Origin: Sphingomonadaceae bacterium
GTDB taxonomy: Bacteria; Pseudomonadota; Alphaproteobacteria; Sphingomonadales; Sphingomonadaceae
DNA: 13,451 bases
Reading direction: 5' to 3'
Assembly: GCA_019239785.1 (NCBI GenBank)
Contig: JAFAZM010000158.1
Span: forward strand, 1-13,451
In this document: piece after piece, positions 6,451 through 12,547 of the stretch
How positions within the stretch are numbered: position 1 is the stretch's first letter
Layout: the number at the start of each line of letters is the position of its first letter
Position numbers and translations under genes: made by a program
The notes under the pieces: model-generated
Database searches by the model: none
What the model was told of the DNA's origin: nothing
What the model saw: only the letters and a program-made list of their open reading frames with translations

Positions 6451-6629
6451 CCCAATCCCCTGACAAGATATTGATTCGCTTGTTCTTTAGTAGATCGGCA
6501 CGAAGGCTTCGAGCCCAAAGCGCAGGCTCGCGAGTTATTCTCCCCGGAGGCGCGGCGCGGACGCCGGCAAGCGCCGGTTCATCGGCCTTAAGCGATTGGG
6601 AATGAAGCGGAAGCGCGTTCGGGTACAAG
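6451..6629. other. Divergent intergenic region between protease and tonB-like genes
   Basis: About 180 bases holding the promoters of both flanking genes. Near the protease start the sequence is AT-richer than its surroundings (around 6468-6495), as expected for a promoter, but I cannot fix -35 and -10 boxes with confidence. A 6-base inverted repeat (CGAGCC ... GGCTCG, about 6510-6530) and a short CCGGC ... GCCGG hairpin near 6565-6578 are the only structures I see. Confidence 0.4.
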
Positions 6630-7424
6630 ATGATCGCAGTGAGCAGAGCGGAAAGGATCAAGGCCGGGCTTCCGGTCGCGATCATTCATGCCCTGATCTT
6701 CTTCGCGCTGGTGCGCAGCCTGGGGCTGGAGATCCCGCTGCTGCAGCGCGACGACACGCAATTGATCGAGGTGCCGCCGTCGCTGCCGCCGCCGCCGAAG
6801 CAGCTCCAGGCGGAGCATGAGCGCAGCCGGCGGCAGGAAGGCGCCGCGGGGGCGCCCAATCTCGAGGCGCGCCCGACCGAGGTCGTGGCGCCGCCGGTCG
6901 TCGTGCCCCAGCCGACCCCGCCGGTGCGGGCGGCGCCGATCGCCGGGCCGGGCGACAAGCCGAGCTCGGGCGCCGCGCCCATGCCGGGGCCCGGCACCGG
7001 CGCCGGCGGCGAGGGTAACGGCCCCGGCAGCGGCGGCTTCGGCAACGGGCCGGGCGGAGGCGGCGACGACGACGGCGCCGCGCCGCCGCGCCAGATCCGC
7101 GGTGAGCTCCGCGACCGCGACTATCCGCGCGGTGCCGGCGAAGCGGGGGAAGGCGGCACGGTCTCGGTGATCTACACGGTCGAGACCGACGGCCGCGCGA
7201 CCCATTGCGCGATCACCCATTCCAGCGGCAGCCGCGAGCTCGACGATACCACCTGCCGTCTGATCGAGCAGCGCTTCCGCTTCGAGCCCGCCCGCGACCG
7301 CTACGGCCGGCCAAGGGTCTCACACATCGTCCAGGACCATGAATGGAGCATCGACAACGAGCGCCGTGCAGAAGCGGATGATGACGAGCCGCAGCCGCCC
7401 CGTCGGCGGCGCTGGCCATTTTGA
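6630..7424 (+). CDS. TonB-family energy transducer
   Basis: A 264-residue inner-membrane protein with the TonB plan. Residues 14-32 form a single N-terminal membrane anchor (LPVAIIHALIFFALVRSLG). Then comes a Pro-rich stretch (PPSLPPPPK at 49-57, PPVVVPQPTPP at 88-98) and a Gly-rich, flexible span (about 105-150) that would cross the periplasm. The TonB C-terminal domain lies at about 155-240: RDRDYPRGAGEAGEGGTVSVIYTVETDGRA, a cysteine pair (Cys193, Cys209) around the SRELDDTTC helix, and RFRFEPARDRYGRP. TonB transmits the proton-motive force from ExbB/ExbD to outer-membrane receptors. No exbB or exbD is next to it, so it is one of the scattered TonB paralogues seen in sphingomonads. The 20-residue tail is acidic, then Pro/Arg-rich (DDDEPQPPRRRRWPF) and goes beyond the conserved domain. 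No strong ribosome-binding site precedes the ATG. Confidence 0.88.
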   Translation: MIAVSRAERIKAGLPVAIIHALIFFALVRSLGLEIPLLQRDDTQLIEVPPSLPPPPKQLQAEHERSRRQEGAAGAPNLEARPTEVVAPPVVVPQPTPPVRAAPIAGPGDKPSSGAAPMPGPGTGAGGEGNGPGSGGFGNGPGGGGDDDGAAPPRQIRGELRDRDYPRGAGEAGEGGTVSVIYTVETDGRATHCAITHSSGSRELDDTTCRLIEQRFRFEPARDRYGRPRVSHIVQDHEWSIDNERRAEADDDEPQPPRRRRWPF

Positions 7425-7452
7425 GCGCAGTCTGCTCCTCCTAATCCCAGTC

Positions 7453-7542
7453 GTCATCCCGGATTTGATCCGGGATCCATGAACACTGACCAAGCGAGCC
7501 TCGACGACAGTGTTCATGGATCCTGACTTTCGTCAGGATGAC
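7453..7542. repeat. Palindromic intergenic repeat, family C, with two side hairpins
   Basis: Outer arms GTCATCC (7453-7459) and GGATGAC (7536-7542) pair, and inner arms GGATCCATGAACACTG (7473-7488) and its exact complement at 7508-7523 pair over 16 bases. Between outer and inner arms each side carries its own hairpin, CCCGGATTTGATCCGGG on the left and CCTGACTTTCGTCAGG on the right, different in sequence but each self-complementary. The element lies between the ends of the convergent tonB-like and satP genes, where it can end transcripts from both sides. Confidence 0.85.
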
Positions 7543-7571
7543 TCAGAGGTTGTTGCCGTAAGCTTCACGAT

Positions 7572-8165
7572 TTACGAAAGAAACGGCTTCTCCCCCAACG
7601 GAATCACGTTCCGCCCCCAGGTCGCATTGGTGACTAGGCCGAAGCTGCCGTAGATCGCCAGCGAGCCGCAGACGAGGCCGAGCCAGCCGCCCAGATGCGA
7701 GAGGTTCGGCGCGCCCATCACGCCGCCGAGGCCGAGCAGAAGGAAGGTGACCCAGAGGGTCAGGAAGATCAGGAACAGGATGCGCGGCAGCCGGAAGGTC
7801 GAGACCCAGAGATAGAGGGTCAGCAGCCCCCAGAGCAGGAGGGCGACGCCGACGGTCGGGCCGGCGCCCGCGATGTCGATCATCCCGACATGGGCGAACA
7901 GCAGCAGGAAGGCGAACCACCACCAGAAGGCGCCGTAGCTGAGGAAGGCCGTCATCCCGAACGTGTTGCCGAGCCGGAATTCGAGCAGGCCGGCGATGAT
8001 CTGGATGAGGCCGCCATAGGCCAGCGCGAGCGGGATCACGACGCCCTCGCCGCCCGCAGGCAGCACCCCGGCATTGATCAGGCTCAGCAGCACGGTGGTG
8101 AGGCCGAAGCCGACCAGGCCGAGAGCGGCGGGATTGGCGGTCGGCGCGGCAGTCGCGGTGGCCAT
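7572..8165 (-). CDS. satP: SatP/YaaH (GPR1/FUN34) family acetate-succinate transporter
   Basis: A 197-residue inner-membrane protein with six hydrophobic segments, the usual length of the bacterial family. Diagnostic motifs are NPAALGLVGFGLTT (11-24), matching the family's NPxxLGL signature, and LEFRLGNTFGMTAFLSYGAF (61-80), which includes the conserved GNTFG and the FxSYGAFW segment. Family members carry acetate and succinate with protons or as channel-like hexamers. The ATG complementary to 8163-8165 follows a strong GGGGAGGA ribosome-binding site; an ATG 5 bases upstream is out of frame. No acetyl-CoA synthetase gene, a frequent neighbour, is in the window. The gene is divergent from the helicase gene and ends near a palindromic repeat. 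Confidence 0.88.
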   Translation of the reverse strand: MATATAAPTANPAALGLVGFGLTTVLLSLINAGVLPAGGEGVVIPLALAYGGLIQIIAGLLEFRLGNTFGMTAFLSYGAFWWWFAFLLLFAHVGMIDIAGAGPTVGVALLLWGLLTLYLWVSTFRLPRILFLIFLTLWVTFLLLGLGGVMGAPNLSHLGGWLGLVCGSLAIYGSFGLVTNATWGRNVIPLGEKPFLS

Positions 8166-8213
8166 GGCATGTCCTCCCCTTCGCGGCGTCGTTGCGCGCG
8201 CGGAACGGGAAGG

Positions 8214-8239
8214 CTGCGCATGCGCAGGCGCGGAGTCAA
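8214..8239 (-). promoter_or_regulatory. Possible satP promoter with a perfect 14-base palindrome
   Basis: CTGCGCATGCGCAG at 8214-8227 is a perfect 14-base palindrome about 50 bases upstream of the satP ATG. On the satP strand a TTGACT (complement of 8234-8239), a good -35 match, lies just upstream, with the palindrome falling across the spacer and the -10 position. The -10 itself (CAGCCT at 17 bases) is poor. The arrangement would suit a dimeric regulator, but this is a guess from position. Confidence 0.3.
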
Positions 8240-8274
8240 GCCGGATTGTTAGCGCTCACATCCCCGAGCTTGGC

Positions 8275-8300
8275 GGAACCGCTGCTTGCCCCGGGGCGTC
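8275..8300 (+). promoter_or_regulatory. Possible EcfG-type promoter before the helicase gene
   Basis: GGAAC at 8275-8279 is followed after 17 bases by CGTC at 8297-8300, one mismatch from the EcfG pattern GGAAC, 16-17 bases, CGTT. It ends 21 bases before the helicase ATG at 8322, which leaves room for a short leader. Short motif; could be chance. Confidence 0.22.
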
Positions 8301-8321
8301 ACGTTCCCTAGCTGTTCACCG

Positions 8322-11300
8322 ATGTCCGACGTCCCCGCCACCGCTCCCGAGCCGCCCTATCTGGCCGGCCTCAACGCGCCGCAGCGCGAAGCCGTGCTGA
8401 CCACCGAGGGGCCGGTGCTGGTGCTCGCCGGCGCCGGCACGGGGAAGACGGCGGCGCTGACCGCGCGGCTCGCCCACCTGCTGTTCACCCGCAAGGCCTG
8501 GCCGTCCGAGCTGCTCGCGGTGACCTTCACCAACAAGGCGGCGCGCGAGATGCGCGAGCGGGTCGGGCGGATCGTCGGCCAGGCGGTCGAAGGGATGCCC
8601 TGGCTCGGCACCTTCCATTCGATCGGCGCGAAGATGCTGCGCCGCCATGCCGAGCTGGTCGGGCTCAAGAGCAACTTCACGATCCTCGACACGGACGATC
8701 AGCTCCGCCTGCTGAAGCAGATCATCCTCGCCGCCGACATCGACGAGAAAAGATGGCCGGCGCGGCTGCTCGCCGGGCTGATCGACCGCTGGAAGAACAA
8801 GGGCTGGACCCCGGACCAGGTCGATGCCGGCGAGGCCGAAGCCTATGCGCACGGCAAGGGCGCGGACCTCTACCGGCTCTACCAGGCGCGGCTGCGCGAC
8901 CTCAACGCCTGCGATTTCGGCGACCTGCTGCTGCACATGCTGGTGATCCTGAAGACGCATCGCGACGTGCTGGAACATTATCAGCAGCGCTTCCGCTACA
9001 TCCTAGTCGACGAATATCAGGACACCAACCAGTCCCAATATCTCTGGCTGCGGCTGCTCGCCCAGGAGCGGAAGAACATCTGCTGCGTCGGCGACGACGA
9101 CCAGTGCCTGGCCGAAGGCACGAAGGTGACGATGGCGGATGGATCGCTCCGCCCCATTGAGGCTGTCCGGCCTGGTGACCAGGTCCTGTCGTGCCATGGC
9201 TCGGGCGACTTCCGGCCGGCACGGGTTACGAACGTCTTCCGCCGCGAGGGCAGGACGGGGCTGATTCGTCTGCGTACGGCTTCTGGCAGGACGCTCGTCG
9301 GCACGGCGGAGCATGTTCATTTCGCCGACTTCATCCGTGAGGAGAGTCCGCAGAAATATTTCACTTATCTGATGTGGAAGCGTGGTGTCGGCTACAGGCT
9401 CGGGACCTCCCAAATCTACACGCGCGGCCAAGCGAAGCCGGTGATCGGTTTCAAGCAGCGCTGCCTGCACGAACATGCCGATGCGGTCTGGCTCGTCGCT
9501 GCCTTCGACAATGAGAACGATGCGCGCGAGCATGAGCACAGGCTGAGCCTCGGCTACGGCATCACCACCTTTCCTTTCGTCGCGCGGAAGGGTGGAAGCA
9601 CCGCCGGCCTGGTTCACGACCAAGCGCGGCTAGACCGGCTGCACCGGGAGCTGGACAGCGAGGGCAAGGCGCTCAGTCTGATGCAGGATCATGGCCTTTC
9701 GCCCGAGCATCCGTATCACGTTCCTCAAACGGCGGCCGGGCGGCGGAAGGTCCTCAATCTGACGCTCTACGCAGAGCATCGTGGGACCACGCCGATGCAT
9801 CGGATTTCGCTGAGCGGGACGCAGACCGAGGAGCGCGATGCGGTTCGCGAACTCGGTCTCGATCCACGCAGCTACCGGCGCAATCCGGCGAACTGGCGTT
9901 ACGCAACGCTCTACCGCGACGTCTCCAAGGTCGATTCGATTCGCAAGCTACTCGCCAGTCGGTTCGACCTCGATGAAAAAGTCAGGGCGAACATCCTCGG
10001 CAAACCGTTAGCGCTTCGCCCCGCGGCGCAAATCCGCCCCGGGATGATGGTTGCCGGAGCCGACGGTAGCCACGACGCGGTCACCGCCGTCGAGACGGTC
10101 CAGGGCAGCAGCACAGTCTACGACCTGAATGTCGAGGGCACACACAATTTCCTTGCCGAAGGGATCGTTACGCACAATTCGATCTACTCCTGGCGGGGGG
10201 CCGAGGTCTCGAACATCCTTCGCTTCGAGAAGGATTTCCCCGGCGCCAAGATCATCCGGCTGGAGCAGAATTACCGCTCAACCCCGCATATCCTCGCCGC
10301 CGCCTCCGGCCTGATCGCCCGGAATAGCGGCCGGCTCGGCAAGACGCTCTGGACCGAGTCCGGCGAGGGCGAGAAATTGCAGGTGATCGGCATCTGGGAC
10401 GGGCCGGAGGAGGCGCGCCGGGTCGGCGACGAATTGGAGAATGTGCAGCGCCACGGCGGCCGTCTCGACGAATGCGCGATCCTGGTCCGCGCCCAGTTCC
10501 AGACCCGCGAGTTCGAGGACCGGTTCATTGCGATCGGCCTGCCCTACCGGATCGTCGGCGGCTTCCGCTTCTACGAGCGGGCTGAGATCCGCGACGCGCT
10601 CGCTTATCTCCGGGTGATCGCCCAGCCGGCCGACGACCTCGCCTTCGAGCGGATCGTCAACGTCCCCAAGCGCGGGCTTGGCGACAAGGCGGTGGCGAAG
10701 CTCCACCAGCTCGCCCGCGTCGAGGAGATCCCGCTCTCCTTCGCCGCCGCCCGTATCCTCGACAGCGACGAGCTGACCGGCGCCGCCCGCAAGTCGCTCG
10801 GCAACCTGGTCGGCGATTTCGCGCGCTGGCGGGCGAAACTGGACGAATTGCCGCATCCCGAGCTCGCCCGGCTCGTGCTCGACGAATCCGGCTATACCGC
10901 GATGCTGCAGGCCGACCGGTCGGCGGAGAGCGCCGGCCGCTTGGAGAACCTCGCCGAATTGACCCGGGCGATGGAGGATTACGAAACGCTCGGCGCCTTC
11001 CTCGAGCATGTCTCCTTGGTCATGGACAATGACGCCGACCGGGAGACGGACAAGGTCACGATCATGACCATCCACGCCGCCAAGGGGCTGGAGTTCGACA
11101 CCGTCTTCCTCGCCGGCTGGGAGGAAGGCGTCTTCCCCTCGCAGCGCGCGCTCGACGAGGGCGGCAATGCGAGCCTCGAGGAGGAGCGGCGGCTGGCCTA
11201 TGTCGCGATCACGCGGGCGCGGAAGCGCTGCATCATCCTCCACGCCGCCAACCGCCGCATCTACGGCCAATGGACCTCGTCCATCCCCTCGCGCTTCGTC

Positions 11301-11672
11301 ACCGAGCTGCCGGATGCCAACATCATGTCCGAAAGCAGCATGAGCGGCGGCGAGAGCCTGTGGCGCGCCAACTGGTCCGAGCGCGCCGACCCCTTCGCCG
11401 ACGTAGCCCGCCGCACCGGCCGCGGCCCCGGCTGGCAGCGCGCGGCCCTCTCCGGCGGCTTCGACCGCAACGCCCAGCCGGTGATCGACGTCAAGGCGAG
11501 CGCGATCAGCCTCGGCAATCCGGGACGGGCGGACATCGCGCTTGGGCAGCGGGTGTTCCACTCGAAGTTCGGCTACGGGCAGGTCGCCGAGATCGAAGGC
11601 AACAAGCTGGAGATCGACTTCGAGCATTCGGGGCGAAAGCGCGTGCTCGACAGCTTCGTCAGCCCCGCCTGA
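8322..11672 (+). CDS. UvrD/PcrA-type superfamily 1 DNA helicase precursor interrupted by an intein
   Basis: The precursor has 1116 residues; removal of the 358-residue intein (262-619) leaves 758, normal for UvrD/PcrA. These 3'-5' helicases unwind DNA in nucleotide excision and mismatch repair and strip proteins from DNA. SF1 motifs in precursor numbering: Walker A AGAGTGKT (36-43), VTFTNKAAREMRER, GTFHSIG, Walker B VDEYQDTN (229-236), motif III VGDDDQ (256-261) joined after splicing to SIYSWRGAE (620-628), EQNYRST (648-654), TIHAAKGLEF (916-925) and YVAITRARK (960-968). The C-terminus (about 1073-1116, RVFHSKFGYGQVAEIEGNKLEIDF) is the Tudor-like tail that contacts RNA polymerase in PcrA/UvrD. 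I prefer ATG 8322 because MSDVPATAPEPPYLAGLN runs straight into the conserved start; a TTG at 8286 would add 12 residues. Activity depends on splicing, since the intein splits the nucleotide-sensing motif. Whether this is the main UvrD or a paralogue cannot be told. Confidence 0.93.
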   Translation: MSDVPATAPEPPYLAGLNAPQREAVLTTEGPVLVLAGAGTGKTAALTARLAHLLFTRKAWPSELLAVTFTNKAAREMRERVGRIVGQAVEGMPWLGTFHSIGAKMLRRHAELVGLKSNFTILDTDDQLRLLKQIILAADIDEKRWPARLLAGLIDRWKNKGWTPDQVDAGEAEAYAHGKGADLYRLYQARLRDLNACDFGDLLLHMLVILKTHRDVLEHYQQRFRYILVDEYQDTNQSQYLWLRLLAQERKNICCVGDDDQCLAEGTKVTMADGSLRPIEAVRPGDQVLSCHGSGDFRPARVTNVFRREGRTGLIRLRTASGRTLVGTAEHVHFADFIREESPQKYFTYLMWKRGVGYRLGTSQIYTRGQAKPVIGFKQRCLHEHADAVWLVAAFDNENDAREHEHRLSLGYGITTFPFVARKGGSTAGLVHDQARLDRLHRELDSEGKALSLMQDHGLSPEHPYHVPQTAAGRRKVLNLTLYAEHRGTTPMHRISLSGTQTEERDAVRELGLDPRSYRRNPANWRYATLYRDVSKVDSIRKLLASRFDLDEKVRANILGKPLALRPAAQIRPGMMVAGADGSHDAVTAVETVQGSSTVYDLNVEGTHNFLAEGIVTHNSIYSWRGAEVSNILRFEKDFPGAKIIRLEQNYRSTPHILAAASGLIARNSGRLGKTLWTESGEGEKLQVIGIWDGPEEARRVGDELENVQRHGGRLDECAILVRAQFQTREFEDRFIAIGLPYRIVGGFRFYERAEIRDALAYLRVIAQPADDLAFERIVNVPKRGLGDKAVAKLHQLARVEEIPLSFAAARILDSDELTGAARKSLGNLVGDFARWRAKLDELPHPELARLVLDESGYTAMLQADRSAESAGRLENLAELTRAMEDYETLGAFLEHVSLVMDNDADRETDKVTIMTIHAAKGLEFDTVFLAGWEEGVFPSQRALDEGGNASLEEERRLAYVAITRARKRCIILHAANRRIYGQWTSSIPSRFVTELPDANIMSESSMSGGESLWRANWSERADPFADVARRTGRGPGWQRAALSGGFDRNAQPVIDVKASAISLGNPGRADIALGQRVFHSKFGYGQVAEIEGNKLEIDFEHSGRKRVLDSFVSPA
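9105..10178 (+). mobile_element. Intein in helicase motif III, 358 residues, with an unrecognised central domain
   Basis: The frame is continuous, but between GDDDQ and SIYSWRGAE, which are adjacent in all UvrD-type helicases, lie 358 extra residues. Intein numbering: Cys1 opens block A (CLAEGTKVTMADG); block B is GTAEHVHF (Thr67, His70); block F is TVYDLNVEGTHNFLAEG (337-353); block G ends GIVTHN (His357, Asn358), followed by extein Ser. All residues for class 1 splicing (Cys1, Thr/His of block B, His-Asn, +1 Ser) are present, so it should splice. The central ~225 residues contain no LAGLIDADG or HNH motif that I can find. Residues 85-158 include YFTYLM, GYRLGTS and ADAVWLVAAF ... DAREHEHRLSLGYGI, which faintly recall GIY-YIG nucleases. 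Base composition is visibly lower in GC: by hand count 27 of 60 at 9311-9370 against 48 of 60 at 8401-8460 in the helicase, which supports acquisition from elsewhere. Confidence 0.93.
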
Positions 11673-11698
11673 GCACCGCACTGACGGGAGGTCGACTC

Positions 11699-11735
11699 TT
11701 GCAATTTTCGTCGTTTTGGACTATCTGATGGTCCA
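11699..11735 (+). promoter_or_regulatory. Promoter and operator of the toxin-antitoxin pair
   Basis: TTGCAA (11699-11704), 17 bases, then TATCTG (11722-11727) forms a sigma70-like promoter (4 of 6 matches in each box). An inverted repeat TGGAC ... GTCCA (11717-11721 and 11731-11735) straddles the -10 box, where a Phd-VapC complex would be expected to bind and repress its own gene. The antitoxin ATG follows 12 bases later. The AT-rich stretch stands out from the GC-rich surroundings. Confidence 0.45.
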
Positions 11736-11747
11736 GAAGGACTCCCG

Positions 11748-12020
11748 ATGCACATTCCTGTTTCCGATGCCAAGGGCAAGCTCACAGATCTCGTGCGTCG
11801 CGCCGAAGCGGGCGATGAGGTGATCCTTACGCGGCATGGCCATCCGGCGGTGCGGCTCACGCCGGTCGGGGCCAAGCCCTCCGCCGACGAGATGCGCGCC
11901 CGGCGTCTCGCGGCGATCGACCGCGCCGTGGCCGACGCCCGCGAGCGAGGCGCGCATGGCGGGCCGAGCGCGGCGCGCAGCCAGGATTATCTTTATGGTG
12001 ACGACGGCCTGCCCGCGTGA
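11748..12020 (+). CDS. Antitoxin of the Phd/YefM family
   Basis: A 90-residue protein with an AGAAGGA ribosome-binding site ahead of the ATG. Residues 1-40 are the Phd/YefM DNA-binding and dimerisation fold: MHIPVSDAKGKLTDLVRRAE, then AGDEVILTRHGHPAVRLTPV. The C-terminal half is charged and ends in SQDYLYGDDGLPA (78-90), the kind of acidic/aromatic tail that occupies the active site of VapC-type toxins. Its TGA overlaps the toxin GTG by 4 nt, giving the usual antitoxin-first, coupled order. Expected to neutralise the toxin and, with it, to repress the promoter at 11699-11735. Confidence 0.9.
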   Translation: MHIPVSDAKGKLTDLVRRAEAGDEVILTRHGHPAVRLTPVGAKPSADEMRARRLAAIDRAVADARERGAHGGPSAARSQDYLYGDDGLPA

Positions 12021-12409
12021 TCGTCGTCGATACGTCCGCGTTGATTGCCGTTCTGCAGGGGGAGCCGGAAGCGCTGGCCTGCCGAGCCGCGATCGCCGAC
12101 GCGGACGAGCTGCTGATCGCCGCGCCCAATCTGACCGAAGCCCTGATCGTCGCGGCCAGGCGGCAGCTCCATGGCGAAATGGGGCGCCTCATCGCCGACC
12201 TGGCGCTGACGGTTGTGCCCTTCGATGAAGCGGCCGCTTATGCCGCCGTCAGCGCCTACGTCAGATGGGGCAAAGGCTTCCATCGCGCCAAGCTCAACCT
12301 TGGCGACGCCTTCGCCTATGCGCTCGCCAAGGAGCATGACTGCCCGCTCCTCTTCGTCGGCGACGATTTTGCGCGAACGGACGTGAAGCCGGCATTCTCG
12401 CCGGCCTGA
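12017..12409 (+). CDS. vapC: VapC-family PIN-domain ribonuclease toxin
   Basis: A 130-residue PIN-domain protein with a GTG start inside the antitoxin stop (GTGA). The start is fixed by the conserved beginning MIVVDTSALIAVLQGE. The acidic Mg2+-binding set is complete: Asp5 (VVDTSAL), Glu41 (NLTEALIV), Asp97 (LNLGDAFAYALA) and Asp116/Asp117 (LLFVGDDFARTD). VapC toxins cut specific tRNAs or rRNA when freed from the antitoxin; the target here is unknown. The full length and intact catalytic set suggest an active toxin. The pair sits just downstream of the intein-bearing helicase gene in the same direction but has its own promoter-like signal. Confidence 0.93.
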   Translation: MIVVDTSALIAVLQGEPEALACRAAIADADELLIAAPNLTEALIVAARRQLHGEMGRLIADLALTVVPFDEAAAYAAVSAYVRWGKGFHRAKLNLGDAFAYALAKEHDCPLLFVGDDFARTDVKPAFSPA

Positions 12410-12432
12410 GCTCCGTCGTCCGAAAGGTCGCC

Positions 12433-12514
12433 TTCGTCGACGGCTCCACACCGTCGGCGCGCGAGCCGGCAGGTTCGTCGACTTTCCGACCACCCCTGCG
12501 CGCGAGCCGCTAGC
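12433..12514 (+). repeat. Imperfect tandem repeat of period 41 upstream of the MBL-fold gene
   Basis: Two blocks recur at the same 41-base spacing: TTCGTCGAC at 12433-12441 and 12474-12482, and GCGCGCGAGCCG at 12457-12468 and 12498-12509. The bases between the blocks have diverged. The pair occupies most of the 138-base gap between the toxin stop and the MBL-fold gene and ends 34 bases before its ATG, so it could be a duplicated regulator-binding site or the remains of a duplication. Confidence 0.5.
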
Positions 12515-12547
12515 CGGCTTCCGACATTCTCTGAAGGAGTCGCCAGG

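Noticed and set aside
8761..8800. The string LAGLID in the helicase (RLLAGLIDRWKNKGW) as a homing-endonuclease motif
   Set aside because: It lies in the helicase part, well before the intein, and LIDRWKNKG is ordinary UvrD/PcrA sequence. The resemblance is coincidence.
9105..10178. Reading the helicase insert as a frameshift, an insertion sequence or a prophage fragment
   Set aside because: The frame is unbroken, there are no terminal inverted repeats or transposase motifs, and the ends carry intein splicing blocks.
10278..11681. A 467-residue minus-strand frame across the helicase C-terminal half
   Set aside because: Antisense shadow of a gene with clear SF1 motifs; no recognisable domain in the translation.
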